Shown: positions 34,537 through 44,270 of the stretch, piece after piece
How positions within the stretch are numbered: the stretch's first letter is position 1
Layout of the letters: each line of letters begins with the position of its first letter
Source of the DNA: Staphylococcus succinus
GTDB taxonomy: Bacteria > Bacillota > Bacilli > Staphylococcales > Staphylococcaceae
Length of the DNA: 64,000 nt
Assembly (NCBI RefSeq): GCF_029024945.1
Contig: NZ_CP118976.1
Coordinates: forward strand, 2,170,001 to 2,234,000
Reading direction: 5' to 3'
The notes under the pieces: model-generated
Told to the model about the DNA's origin: nothing
Seen by the model: only the letters and a program-made list of their open reading frames with translations
The model's database searches: none
Position numbers and translations under genes: made by a program

Positions 34537-35553
34537 TTATACTGATTTCGTTTTATACATCAAATATAAGAAATACGGCGCGCCAATAATCGCAACTACG
34601 ATTCCTGCAGGTACTCCAGAAGGTTGTAAAATAACTTTCCCAATCGTATCTGCTAATACTAATAAAAACGCACCTATCAATATAGATATAGGTAAAAACA
34701 GTTGATGCCTCGGGCCAACAATAGATTTAGCGATATGCGGTCCCATCAAACCAATGAACCCTATTGCCCCAGCAACTGATACAGCTGCTGACGATAAAAT
34801 CACTGCCACCAAGAGCAGAATAATACGTTCTTTGCCAATTTTCACGCCTACACCTTGAGCAATATATTGATGCGTACTCAACAAATTTAGCACATTGGAT
34901 TTAAACAATAAGAATGGAATTAAAATAATAACCCATGGTAAGAATGCGATAACAAATGTCCATTCATCCCCCCATATGTTACCAGCAAACCATGAGGCAA
35001 TAAATTCGGATTGGTCTTCATCAAATTTAGACATTAAAGTCAATGAACCACCACTAAGTGCTGCAGCCATCCCTACACCCACAAGTACCATGCTCGCAGG
35101 TGTAATACCTTCTCCTTTATTATAACTAAAAGAAAAGATAATCAACGCTGTTAATATGCCGCCAATCATACTTACAAAAGGCAGGATATACACAAAATTA
35201 TCCGCATTAACTTGACCAACAACAATAAATAAGGCTATAACGAAACCACTACCTGCATTTATTCCCAAAATACCTGGTTCTGCTAATGGATTTCTTGTAA
35301 CACTTTGTATCACCGCACCGCTCATAGCTAGTGCTGCACCTGCCAAAATAGTAATTATCATGCGTGGTAGTCTAAATTCCATCAAAATAAGTGTATCTGT
35401 ATACGCTCCCTGACCTATCAACGTCTTAAAGAAAGTGCCTATCGACATTTTATATTCTCCTGAGGTCATACTCCATGCACAAGCAAGCAAGACGAGTACA
35501 CATAAAATAACCATTGTTATCCATTGTTTATATCTAAGTTTTGGATTTATCAT
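34537..35553 (-). CDS. fhuG: FhuG, ferric-hydroxamate ABC permease
   Basis: 338 residues and about ten helices of the FecCD/BtuC fold; the coupling loop is GAIGFIGLMGPHIAKSIVGPRHQ (in two blocks around 262-285). With FhuB it forms the channel for ferric hydroxamate siderophores. The 4-bp overlap with fhuB (ATGA) shows coupling. Last gene of fhuCBG. Confidence 0.93.
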   Translation of the reverse strand: MINPKLRYKQWITMVILCVLVLLACAWSMTSGEYKMSIGTFFKTLIGQGAYTDTLILMEFRLPRMIITILAGAALAMSGAVIQSVTRNPLAEPGILGINAGSGFVIALFIVVGQVNADNFVYILPFVSMIGGILTALIIFSFSYNKGEGITPASMVLVGVGMAAALSGGSLTLMSKFDEDQSEFIASWFAGNIWGDEWTFVIAFLPWVIILIPFLLFKSNVLNLLSTHQYIAQGVGVKIGKERIILLLVAVILSSAAVSVAGAIGFIGLMGPHIAKSIVGPRHQLFLPISILIGAFLLVLADTIGKVILQPSGVPAGIVVAIIGAPYFLYLMYKTKSV

Positions 35554-36551
35554 GAGAAGCGACCTCCTCTTTTAACTAAATATAAGAAATAAGGTACGCC
35601 TATAAATGAAATGATTGCTCCTACTGGCGCTTCACCTAACATACGCGCAACAGTATCTGCCACAAGCATTAACAGACCACCGACAACAGCTGTTAATGGA
35701 ACAACACGTGCGTAATCTGTACCTACTAAATAACGGACGATATGTGGAACCATTAGTCCAACGAATGCAATTTGTCCAACCATAGCGACTGCTATACCAG
35801 CAAGTACCATAGATAAGACCAACGTGATACCTCTAGTGAAAGCTACATTTTGCCCTAACCCTCTTGCTAGAGTTTCCCCTAAATTCAAGATGGTTAATTG
35901 CTTACTCATAATAATAAGTACAACTAGTGAAATAATAATAAATGGGGCGGCCCAAATTAGTTGACCCCACGTTGTACCAGAAACACCACCAGCACTCCAA
36001 AAAGTAAGACTTTGATTTAATCTAAATAAAAGCGCGACACCTTGGCTTAATGCAGTTAATAATGCACTGACTGCTGCACCAGCAAGAATTATGCGCATAG
36101 GATTAAAACCATCACTTCTTGACTTTCCTATCATTAATACGATAAAACCACCTAACAACGCGCCTATAAAACCAGCAAACATCAGTACTAAAAAAGGCGC
36201 AGAAGGGTATAGTGCAAAAGTGAGTGCAAGCATAAATGAAGCTCCAGAGTTCAAGCCAATTAAACTTGGGTCTGCTAACCCATTTTTAGTAACACCTTGA
36301 ATCACAGCTCCTGAGGTAGCCAATGCAACTCCTACTAATATTGCACCTATATCTCTAGGAATTCGTATTTCACTAATAATATTGTGCTGTTGGTTTTTTG
36401 AATCATAATTGAATACCGCATCAAAGATTGTAGTTATATGAATCTTGGCATCACCCAATAAAATAGACACAGTAAGTGCAATTAATAATAAGACAACACT
36501 CACAAGTAGTGTTGTCGTAAAGTTTAGTTTCCCTTTTCTCTTTGTCATCAT
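35550..36551 (-). CDS. fhuB: FhuB, ferric-hydroxamate ABC permease
   Basis: 333 residues of the FecCD family with the coupling loop VGQIAFVGLMVPHIVRYLVG. Partner of FhuG. It begins 10 bp after fhuC behind AGGAG. The binding proteins FhuD1/FhuD2 are not in the window; in S. aureus they are encoded elsewhere. Confidence 0.93.
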   Translation of the reverse strand: MMTKRKGKLNFTTTLLVSVVLLLIALTVSILLGDAKIHITTIFDAVFNYDSKNQQHNIISEIRIPRDIGAILVGVALATSGAVIQGVTKNGLADPSLIGLNSGASFMLALTFALYPSAPFLVLMFAGFIGALLGGFIVLMIGKSRSDGFNPMRIILAGAAVSALLTALSQGVALLFRLNQSLTFWSAGGVSGTTWGQLIWAAPFIIISLVVLIIMSKQLTILNLGETLARGLGQNVAFTRGITLVLSMVLAGIAVAMVGQIAFVGLMVPHIVRYLVGTDYARVVPLTAVVGGLLMLVADTVARMLGEAPVGAIISFIGVPYFLYLVKRGGRFS

Positions 36552-36561
36552 AAATTAACTC

Positions 36562-37365
36562 CTAAACCTCTGTATAGCTCTTTCTACATAAATCATATGT
36601 CACTAACATAGGTTTTCCCGTTCTAGGATCCGTACTAATTTCAACATCAATGTTAAATACTTTTTCTAAATTTTCTTTAGTTAAAACTGCTTCAGTATCT
36701 CCATGAGCAACGATATCCCCATCTTTCATAGTAATTAAGTGATCTGAGAAACGTACCGCTTGATTGATATCATGTAACACCATAATAATTGTACAATCTT
36801 GTTCACGGTTTAGCTGAGTAATTAATTCTAAAATTTCTAATTGATGAGATATATCTAAATACGTAGTAGGCTCGTCTAAGAAAATGATATCTGTACGCTG
36901 CGCTAGTGCCATAGCAATCCATACTCTTTGACGTTGCCCCCCACTCAAATCATTAATTGGACGATGTTTAAAATCATAAGTTCCCGTAACTGTCATAGCC
37001 CAATCGATTTCCTTTTTATCTTCAGCAGACAATCGACCAAAACCTTTTTGATGTGGAAAACGACCATATGAAACTAATTCTCCGACTGTCAATCCATCTG
37101 CAACCTCCGGGGATTGCGGTAAAATTGCAATTTTTTTAGCTACATCTTTTGTAGATTGCGCATGCAAACTTTCACCATCTAATTTTATTTGACCATCTTT
37201 AATTGGCAATAAACGCGACAACGCTTTTAATAACGTTGATTTCCCACAACCGTTAGGCCCAATTATTGAAGTGATTTTCCCATCAGGAATATGAATATCT
37301 AAATTATCTACAATGACATTATCTCCATAACCTATAGTAACTTGCTCTCCTAATAAACGGTTCAT
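36562..37365 (-). CDS. fhuC: FhuC, siderophore ABC ATPase
   Basis: 267 residues: Walker A GPNGCGKST (36-44), Q-loop around 85, signature LSGGQRQR (about 140) and Walker B IIFLDEP (about 160). It energises hydroxamate uptake; in S. aureus FhuC also powers staphyloferrin transporters. First gene of the operon, downstream of a perfect Fur box. Confidence 0.95.
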   Translation of the reverse strand: MNRLLGEQVTIGYGDNVIVDNLDIHIPDGKITSIIGPNGCGKSTLLKALSRLLPIKDGQIKLDGESLHAQSTKDVAKKIAILPQSPEVADGLTVGELVSYGRFPHQKGFGRLSAEDKKEIDWAMTVTGTYDFKHRPINDLSGGQRQRVWIAMALAQRTDIIFLDEPTTYLDISHQLEILELITQLNREQDCTIIMVLHDINQAVRFSDHLITMKDGDIVAHGDTEAVLTKENLEKVFNIDVEISTDPRTGKPMLVTYDLCRKSYTEV

Positions 37366-37466
37366 AAGTTCCCTTCTTCCTTATAATAAGCATAATTCTT
37401 TATCTATAATTTCATTTTATGATTTACGACAATATATTTATTTTATTTTCAATTAATTTTTGTAAA

Positions 37467-37481
37467 TGATAATCATTATCA
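37467..37481 (-). promoter_or_regulatory. Fur box of fhuCBG
   Basis: TGATAATCATTATCA is a perfect 7-1-7 palindrome identical to the Gram-positive Fur consensus, about 100 bp before fhuC. It marks iron-repressed transcription. The rest of 37366-37708 is promoter DNA and a terminator. Confidence 0.92.
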
Positions 37482-37636
37482 CAGGTGTCATTATATCATT
37501 TTTTACTAATATTGACTATCAAATATTATTACTATAATTATTAATTACAGTTACTATGCCCAGAAGGAAAATCTAGTGAATTATAATTTTGAGTCGTAGA
37601 ATGATCATATTATGATGCCAAAGATTATTTTGTTTT

Positions 37637-37678
37637 AAAAAAGCCTTGTTTCTTGGTAAAAAAACCAAAAGACAAGGC
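37637..37678 (-). terminator. Terminator of the yitT-like gene
   Basis: GCCTTGT (37643-37649) pairs with ACAAGGC (37672-37678) with an inner CTTGGT/ACCAA pair, followed by T's on the minus strand. Confidence 0.82.
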
Positions 37679-37708
37679 ATCGCAAATTATTTGTACATCG
37701 TAATTAAA

Positions 37709-38545
37709 TTAGTGTTCATCTATTAAAAAACCATTACCATATACATCGCGTACATCATGAATGACTAAAAAGGCATCATCATCTATTTTTCTAATTAAAC
37801 GTTTGGCCTTTGTGACTTGGGTCTTTGTAATAACGACATAAAGTATGTCTTTCTCTTGTTTTGAAAAATAGCCCCTACCATTGAGTATAGTAAGTCCACG
37901 TCCAACCTGTTCATCAATAACCTTCGCAATTTCATCAGGTTTACTTGAAATAATGGTCATTGCTTTTTTCGTATTTAAACCTTCAATAACGTAATCCATT
38001 ACTTTTGTGCCAATATATAATGAGATTACTGTGACTAAGGCACTGGCAATAGGTATCACCGTTAAAGAAATAACTACTACAATTAAATCAAAAAACAATA
38101 AAGCATATGGCGTGCTGACATCTAAGTATTTATTAGCTATTTTCGCTAAGATCGTAGTACCTGCAGTTGTACCACCCGCTAGTACGATAACACCAATTCC
38201 TAGACCAACACACGAGCCACCAAAAACTGCATTGACTAGTAAATTTCCAGTTTCAATATGCCAACTTTCAGTCACCTCTAGAAATACTGATATTAATATA
38301 GTCGCAACAATTGTTAAGTACATACTTCGCTTACTCAAAAACTTATAGCCTAAAGCAATAAGTACGGCATTTAATACGAAGTTAGTGATACTTGGAGAAA
38401 TGTGAAAGGCATAGTAAAGTACAATTGCTAAACCAGTCACGCCTCCTTCACCTAAATCAGCAGATATAATAAATGTATTTACGCCTGCTGAGAATACAAA
38501 CGATCCGAAAACAATTAATATTAAATCACGCGCTGTTTTATTCAC
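37709..38545 (-). CDS. YitT-family membrane protein (DUF161/DUF2179)
   Basis: 278 residues: five to six helices (about 8-180), then a cytoplasmic DUF2179 domain (about 190-278) with GRGLTILNGRGYFSKQEKDILYVVIT. The family is widespread in Firmicutes and its transported molecule is not known. It starts with GTG behind GGAGGTTGTGTAG. Monocistronic. Confidence 0.85.
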   Translation of the reverse strand: MNKTARDLILIVFGSFVFSAGVNTFIISADLGEGGVTGLAIVLYYAFHISPSITNFVLNAVLIALGYKFLSKRSMYLTIVATILISVFLEVTESWHIETGNLLVNAVFGGSCVGLGIGVIVLAGGTTAGTTILAKIANKYLDVSTPYALLFFDLIVVVISLTVIPIASALVTVISLYIGTKVMDYVIEGLNTKKAMTIISSKPDEIAKVIDEQVGRGLTILNGRGYFSKQEKDILYVVITKTQVTKAKRLIRKIDDDAFLVIHDVRDVYGNGFLIDEH

Positions 38546-38692
38546 CTACACAACCTCCTTTTATTTGGTTCAATCAATTGAATGTTAGCAAATATCAACA
38601 CATACCACAATATCATTATGAATAAATGATTATCTATTTTTCTATAAAATTGAATGTATTGCCCCTTAATTAGCGACCGAATTTAATTTTTA

Positions 38693-38707
38693 AAAATTCT
38701 GAATTTT
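38693..38707 (+). promoter_or_regulatory. Degenerate CodY-like palindrome (weak)
   Basis: AAAATTCTGAATTTT is a perfect inverted repeat that differs at four positions from the CodY consensus. It touches the -35 of the small-RNA promoter. RsaD of S. aureus is reported to be CodY-repressed, which makes the position suggestive only. Confidence 0.3.
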
Positions 38708-38710
38708 CGA

Positions 38711-38739
38711 TTTACTTATACAAACTACTTTGCTATAAT
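38711..38739 (+). promoter_or_regulatory. Promoter of the small RNA
   Basis: TTTACT (38711-38716), 17 bp, TATAAT (38734-38739) with extended TGC. Predicted start near 38746. Confidence 0.65.
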
Positions 38740-38745
38740 AAAATT

Positions 38746-38935
38746 TATCTTCTTATTGATAGCCAATAAGAAGCCATCTCCTTTGTGTTGTTTATAGTAA
38801 CAAACAAAACAATTTTTGCTCGAGTATATTAATAGTACCTAGTCCTTACTACTAATATACAATTAATTCATTTCCCGTAAAAGCCAAGTAATGATGAATG
38901 TGTCTCCTCACTTCATTCACTTGGCTTTATTTTTG
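38746..38935 (+). ncRNA. rsaD: Probable trans-acting small RNA, RsaD-like
   Basis: A transcript of about 190 bases is defined by a good promoter and a strong terminator (38880-38935: GCCAAG/CTTGGC plus TGAATG/CATTCA and a T-run), in a 500-bp gap with no open frame. C-rich single-stranded candidates occur: TTTCCCG (38870-38876) just before the terminator and GTCTCCTC in its loop, like the UCCC motifs of staphylococcal Rsa RNAs. S. aureus RsaD lies in this part of the chromosome as I recall, so the name is inferred from context. 38546-38690 holds only the yitT promoter region. Confidence 0.55.
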
Positions 38936-38982
38936 TCTTTTAAAAATTTACCTCAATATATAACATACACATTCATTGTAAT

Positions 38983-39026
38983 AAAAAACTGATGTAGAAC
39001 CTCATTAAGGTCCACACCAGTTTTTT
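38983..39026 (-). terminator. nupC terminator
   Basis: AAAAAACT (38983-38990) pairs with AGTTTTTT (39019-39026) with an inner imperfect GGTGTGGACCT stem, 20 bp beyond the nupC stop. Confidence 0.8.
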
Positions 39027-39045
39027 ATAATTCCATTATTTCTAG

Positions 39046-40275
39046 TTACCAAGCAAATAATCCTACAAAACCAGCTGTCATTAATGATACAAGAATACCT
39101 GATAACAGTAACATTGGAACATATTGAGATACGAAGTCCGAAGTTTTTTTATCAACTATGCCTTTTAATGTTCCAACAATCATTCCTATTGTAGAGAAGT
39201 TTGCGAACGAAATTAAGAATGTCGTCAGTACTGCACGTCTATGAGGCGAATAAGAATCAATTACATCTTTAATTTGACCCATTACTACAAATTCGTTTGT
39301 AACGATTTTCTTAGCCATTTGTTGAGCAACTATCCACGCTTCATCCCACGGTAAACCTAACAATAAAGCAAATGGATACATGAATACACCTAAGATTTGA
39401 TCTAAACCAAAACTTCCTTTGATTCCTATCCAACCAGCTGCAATACTTGTAATTAAGTTAATGATTCGATCGATTAAATCAGATAATGCTACAAAACTAA
39501 TAACAAATGCAACAATAATTAAAATTAATTTACCTGCATTTAGTACTGAGTCTCCCAAGAATGAGAAGAACGGCTGACGCTCTACTTCATTATTTTGAAT
39601 ACTATAAATAATATCTTCTTTTTCCTTTAATGTAACAGGATTTAATATCGAAGTTATGATAATAGCATTAATAATATTTAATGGAATCGCAGTTAATACC
39701 AAATCTCCAGGAACCATAGAAACGTATGCACCTACAATTGCGCCTGATACAGAACTCATAGACATCATGGCTACAGTTAATACACGCGTTTCTTTCATAC
39801 GTTTTAACTGTTCATTAGACACTGCTAAAGCTTCTGTATTTCCTAAGAACATCATTTCAATACCAAAGAATGACTCAAATTTAGGTTGGCGTGTGATTTT
39901 TGCTAGAACCCAACCAATACCGCCTATAACTTTAGGTAATATATTTAAATACATCAAAATATCAAATAATGGTACTACTAATAGTATTGGAAATAACGCG
40001 CTTACTGCCATATCCATTGCACCAGGTTTAACCCAACTTGCAAACGCAAATCCAGTACCTGCGTGTGCAGAATCAATCATCCAAGAAATACCATTCGCTA
40101 ATCCTTGTACGCCGCTTTTCCCCCAAGGAAAATAAATTAAGAACCACGCTAAACATAAGTTTAAAATGACAAGTATTCCAATAGATGTCCACTGTATGTT
40201 TTTTCTATTTCTAGAAAACAATACGGCAATCCCTAAGAACACAAATAAACCAATTATGTTAATTACTAAAAACAT
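39046..40275 (-). CDS. nupC: NupC-type concentrative nucleoside transporter
   Basis: 409 residues and about ten helices. The CNT core motifs are GIEMMFLGNTEALAVSNEQL (about 142-161), SMSSVSGAIVGAYV (about 172-185), FVVMGQIKDV and LTTFLISFANFSTIGMIVG. It takes up nucleosides with protons or sodium. Its leader is about 230 bases if the promoter at 40513-40540 is used. Confidence 0.93.
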   Translation of the reverse strand: MFLVINIIGLFVFLGIAVLFSRNRKNIQWTSIGILVILNLCLAWFLIYFPWGKSGVQGLANGISWMIDSAHAGTGFAFASWVKPGAMDMAVSALFPILLVVPLFDILMYLNILPKVIGGIGWVLAKITRQPKFESFFGIEMMFLGNTEALAVSNEQLKRMKETRVLTVAMMSMSSVSGAIVGAYVSMVPGDLVLTAIPLNIINAIIITSILNPVTLKEKEDIIYSIQNNEVERQPFFSFLGDSVLNAGKLILIIVAFVISFVALSDLIDRIINLITSIAAGWIGIKGSFGLDQILGVFMYPFALLLGLPWDEAWIVAQQMAKKIVTNEFVVMGQIKDVIDSYSPHRRAVLTTFLISFANFSTIGMIVGTLKGIVDKKTSDFVSQYVPMLLLSGILVSLMTAGFVGLFAW

Positions 40276-40657
40276 AATACACCCACCATTTCTATTTTAT
40301 ATCAAGGACAGCAAAGAATTTTTGAAAATAATTCGTCGTTATGTATTAGAAAAGTTAAGATAAACACATAGTCAATCCAAAATAACTTGAACTCATTCCT
40401 AAACCATAGTTAATATGCGCACCTTAACCCTTCTATCTATTTAAATAAATATAATTTACAAATATTAATGACCACACTTCTCATCCAATGCTTCTTTGAA
40501 TAATTCACAATAATTATAGCATGTATGTACTTTAGTGAAAATAACTATTTCAAAGTTCGATTAACAATCTAAAGTAACCTAAAAAAAACATTTAACATAC
40601 GTGTTTTAGGGTGAAACCGAATACATTTATGATCTATTTATTTGTAATTACCATTTT
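40276..40657. other. nupC leader and promoter; no gene
   Basis: On the minus strand TTTCAC (40540-40535), 16 bp, TATAAT (40518-40513, with TGC) is a good promoter for nupC, leaving a leader of about 230 bases. I found no purine riboswitch core. A short stop-bounded peptide frame with a glutaredoxin-like CxxxC overlaps the promoter but has no start codon. Confidence 0.5.
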
Positions 40658-42376
40658 TTAGTCTGCTAAGTTTTGAGTATTTACAAATTGTTGATATTTT
40701 TTGTGTGATGCCATTAATTCTTGATGCGTACCTTTCCCAGTGACTTCTCCACCATCTATAAAGATAATTTGTTCTGCCTTTTTAATAGTCGAAAGTCTGT
40801 GCGCAATAACCACGGTTGTACGATTTTCCATTAATTCCTCTAATGCGTCTTGAATTTTACGTTCACTTTCACTATCTAAATTTGCTGTTGCTTCGTCGAG
40901 CAATAAAATATCTGGATTTTTAACAAAACTTCGTGCAATATCTATACGTTGACGCTGACCACCTGACAGCTTCAATCCTCTCTCGCCGACGAGGGTATCA
41001 TAGCCATCGTCAAACTGTTCAATAAATTCATGACAATTCGCTAAACGTGCATAATGGATTAATGCTTCATCCGTTACCTCTCGATTAATACCATACAAAA
41101 TATTATCTCTAATCGTACCATTCATTAAAGCGTTAGATTGCATAACATAGCCAATTTTTTCACGCCAATCTACTAAAGATATGTCGTATATCGATTTATC
41201 ACCATAAGATATATCCCCTTTTTCAATATCATACATTCGTTCAATAATATTAAATATTGTACTCTTACCTGACCCTGACGGACCTACAAATGCAGTCACC
41301 TTACTGTGTGGAATATTAAAAGATACATCTTTTAATATAGGTTTAACATCATATTTAAAATCGACATTTTTAAAGGTTAAATCTCCATCTTTAATTACAT
41401 CTTCTTGCGTTAAATATAATGGTTCTGTTGGCTCTTCCATAATTTCATATATACGACTACTCGCTCCTACAGCCTTTTTATAATCAGTAACTAATGTCGA
41501 TAAGTTGATTAATGGCGTAGACAATTGAATAACATAGAAAATCATGGCAATTAATGTACCTGCCGTAATAGCACCCGTCGATATTCTAATCGCACCAAAA
41601 CCTAATATAATAGCAATAGTTAATAACATAATCAAACCAGAAATCGGCTGAATAATTGCAGTAATTTTTGCTTGTTTTAAACCTAAAAAATAGATTTCTT
41701 TTAAGTTTTTATGTGCATTATCTAACTCTAAATGTTCTGTACTTGATATTTTTACTAAACGCATCTCTGTCAATACACGACCGAGCAAACCACTAAAATT
41801 AGCAATTTCTGCCTGAGTTTTTTTAGATATATTTTGCATCACTTTACCTAATGGAATCATGATTAACACAAAAATTGGAATAGTAATGAAGGTCAGTAAT
41901 GTCATTTTCCAATCCATCACAAATAACATAATTAAAGAACCTATAATTGTTAAAATAGAAGGTAATAAGTTCGGTAACTTTTGGGATATAAATTCGTTAA
42001 TGACTTTAGTATCGTCTGTTAAACGACTCATTAATTGTCCACTTTCGTTTTGATCGAAAAATGGCATTTTCAAATGAATAATATGTTTCCATAAAATCGA
42101 ACGAATCGCATATATTATTTTTTCACCAATCTTACTTAATAAATATAACCCTAGACCGCTCAATAAAGCATTCAATATAAATATTGCTATAAATGCAACT
42201 ACAAAACCCCAATTAAAATTTTCGAAGGAAAACTTATCTACAAGTTTACCCGTGAAAAATGGTACGACTAGTCCTGTAATACTCCCTAAAGATGAAATGA
42301 GCACAGCAATAACTATAAGCCCAGTCGGCCATGATAATCTTTTAAACAAATAAAATAATGGATTTTTTTGATTCAT
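40658..42376 (-). CDS. abcA: AbcA, ABC multidrug/peptide exporter
   Basis: 572 residues: exporter membrane domain (about 1-310, six helices), then the ATPase with Walker A GPSGSGKST (about 368), signature LSGGQRQR (about 473) and Walker B LLLDEA (about 494). Homodimeric. In S. aureus AbcA exports phenol-soluble modulins and beta-lactams and is controlled, together with divergent pbp4, by MgrA, SarA, SarZ and NorG. The gene pair and orientation are conserved here, with 240 bp between the starts. Confidence 0.92.
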   Translation of the reverse strand: MNQKNPLFYLFKRLSWPTGLIVIAVLISSLGSITGLVVPFFTGKLVDKFSFENFNWGFVVAFIAIFILNALLSGLGLYLLSKIGEKIIYAIRSILWKHIIHLKMPFFDQNESGQLMSRLTDDTKVINEFISQKLPNLLPSILTIIGSLIMLFVMDWKMTLLTFITIPIFVLIMIPLGKVMQNISKKTQAEIANFSGLLGRVLTEMRLVKISSTEHLELDNAHKNLKEIYFLGLKQAKITAIIQPISGLIMLLTIAIILGFGAIRISTGAITAGTLIAMIFYVIQLSTPLINLSTLVTDYKKAVGASSRIYEIMEEPTEPLYLTQEDVIKDGDLTFKNVDFKYDVKPILKDVSFNIPHSKVTAFVGPSGSGKSTIFNIIERMYDIEKGDISYGDKSIYDISLVDWREKIGYVMQSNALMNGTIRDNILYGINREVTDEALIHYARLANCHEFIEQFDDGYDTLVGERGLKLSGGQRQRIDIARSFVKNPDILLLDEATANLDSESERKIQDALEELMENRTTVVIAHRLSTIKKAEQIIFIDGGEVTGKGTHQELMASHKKYQQFVNTQNLAD

Positions 42377-42616
42377 GTCTGATACCTCTTCTAAAATATT
42401 TTCAAAAATCTTTACTCTGCTTTAAAAAGCAGTTAAACGATATATTAATTAAATTTTCCACTTAAATATTTATTATATATTCTTACTACTTATATATAAC
42501 ATATTTTACACAACATTATACATCATAAGCTAGATATAAAATTTTTAAATAGTACTTCAATATGCTAAAATAAATCTATTATACAAAAAATTGAATATGT
42601 AAGAAGGAATGTAATT

Positions 42617-43909
42617 ATGAAAAAGTTAGTTCTGACAATTGTAACTGCACTCTTTGCCAGTACAATTATAACACCTTTTGCAGATGCCGAAACAGTAACG
42701 CCTACTCAAGCAGCAAATCAATATGGTTATAATGTATCTGACAACTATCAGCCTGAGGGCGCAGTTAACATTGCACAATCGGGACAAGTTCTTTATCAAT
42801 ATAATATGAATAAAGAATGGTATCCCGCATCAATGACCAAGCTGATGACGATGTACCTAACACTTGAAGCTATTAAAAAGGGAGATTTGTCCTTAAACGA
42901 TAAAGTTACTATTACAGATGACCATTATCGTATGTCTACCCTACCAGAATTAAGCAATACAAAATTATATCCTGGGGAAACTTATACTATTAAAGAATTG
43001 CTACAAATTACTGTTTCAGCTTCTAGTAATGCCGCTGCTTTAATTTTAGCAAATGAAGTATCTGGGAATACTTCTGACTTTACTGATAAGATGAACGAGA
43101 AAGCTAAGTCTATAGGTATGAAAGATACACACTTCGTTAACCCTACTGGTGCTGAAAATAAACAATTGAAAGATTTCGTGCCAAAGAAATACCAAGCTGA
43201 GGATAGTACAACATCTACAGCAAAAGATTTCGATATTTTAGCACAACGCACGATTAAAGATACACCTAAAATTTTATATTTCACTAAGCAACTTGCTCCA
43301 ACCCAACACGGTGTAACTTATTACACCTTCAACCATTCACTTGAAGGTGCAGACATGAGTCTAAAAGGGACTGATGGTTTGAAGACTGGCTCAAGTGATC
43401 AAGCAGACTATAATCATACAATTACTACTAAGCGTGATGGGTTTAGAATTGTTCAAACCATTATGGGAGCAGGCAATTATGATAATCTCGGTGGAGAAAA
43501 ACAACGTAATATGATGGGAAATGCATTAATGAATATGTCCTTTGATCAGTACAAATATCAAAAGATATTAGCTAAAGGAGAACATAAGATTAATGGTCAT
43601 ACGTATTTTGTAGAGAAAGACTTTTACGATGTCCTCCCACGCGACTTCACCAAAAAAGATTACAAATTTGTTGTAGAGGACGGTAAAGTACATATTGAAT
43701 ACGACCGTGACTTTATTTCTAGTAAATATGGCCCTCCATCTGTAGATGTTAATAAGCCGCTTGTACACAAAGCGACAACAATTGTAAAATCTTCATGGGA
43801 TGAGCATCCATTATTAACATTAATAGGAACATTGTTTATCATTGCAGCACTCGCTATTATAATTTTTTTAATCATCGATATGGTTAAAAAAAGAAAAAAG
43901 AAAAAGTAA
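42617..43909 (+). CDS. pbp4: PBP4, low-molecular-mass penicillin-binding protein
   Basis: 430 residues: signal peptide (about 1-25), transpeptidase/carboxypeptidase domain with SxxK at Ser72 (SMTK), SxN at 136-138 (SSN) and KTG at 256-258, a beta-rich C-terminal domain, and a C-terminal membrane anchor (about 397-420) with a polylysine tail. In S. aureus PBP4 provides high peptidoglycan cross-linking and works near teichoic acid synthesis, encoded next door. AGAAGGA precedes the ATG. Confidence 0.95.
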   Translation: MKKLVLTIVTALFASTIITPFADAETVTPTQAANQYGYNVSDNYQPEGAVNIAQSGQVLYQYNMNKEWYPASMTKLMTMYLTLEAIKKGDLSLNDKVTITDDHYRMSTLPELSNTKLYPGETYTIKELLQITVSASSNAAALILANEVSGNTSDFTDKMNEKAKSIGMKDTHFVNPTGAENKQLKDFVPKKYQAEDSTTSTAKDFDILAQRTIKDTPKILYFTKQLAPTQHGVTYYTFNHSLEGADMSLKGTDGLKTGSSDQADYNHTITTKRDGFRIVQTIMGAGNYDNLGGEKQRNMMGNALMNMSFDQYKYQKILAKGEHKINGHTYFVEKDFYDVLPRDFTKKDYKFVVEDGKVHIEYDRDFISSKYGPPSVDVNKPLVHKATTIVKSSWDEHPLLTLIGTLFIIAALAIIIFLIIDMVKKRKKKK

Positions 43910-43995
43910 ACAGAAACCTTCACTCTAGTTCATCATTAAAATAAGCTACGTCTCACAACAAGCAAAACACGCTAATATATAATCATCTTCAAAAT

Positions 43996-44034
43996 AAAAG
44001 TACACCTCTATTTAAAATAGAGGTGTACTTTTTT
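43996..44034 (+). terminator. pbp4 terminator
   Basis: AAAAGTACACCTCTATTT pairs with its complement and is followed by T's, about 85 bp after pbp4. Confidence 0.88.
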
Positions 44035-44151
44035 ATGCTTGAAATTTCACAATTTTGAACATTCTTATTTGTTTAAGTATAACTTTGATGGTGCAATGCC
44101 TCACTCATATCGTTCTCTAACTTAACAATACATTATACATTCTATGTGATT
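44035..44151. other. Middle of the pbp4/tarD gap; nothing recognised
   Basis: The 361-bp gap 43910-44270 between convergent pbp4 and tarD contains one terminator for each gene. The DNA between and around them is AT-rich with no frame, repeat or promoter that I would support. Confidence 0.5.
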
Positions 44152-44197
44152 AAAAAAAAGACGCACGATATACTGTAAGTTCGAATATCATGCGTCT
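44152..44197 (-). terminator. tarD terminator
   Basis: AGACGCA-GATAT (from 44159) pairs with ATATC-TGCGTCT (to 44197), followed on the minus strand by eight T's. It lies 73 bp after the tarD stop. Confidence 0.82.
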
Positions 44198-44270
44198 ACT
44201 AAACCTTTAAGATTTATATCATATTTTTCATTTAAAGCTACTCATTTTACTATTCAAAAAAGAATAATCT

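Noticed and set aside
39656..40135. Open frame of 159 codons antisense to nupC
   Set aside because: Same pattern: no ribosome site, no recognisable domain, and a strong family match on the other strand.
40276..40512. Riboswitch in the nupC leader
   Set aside because: A purine or preQ1 aptamer core could not be recognised and there is no terminator before the nupC start; only the leader length is unusual.
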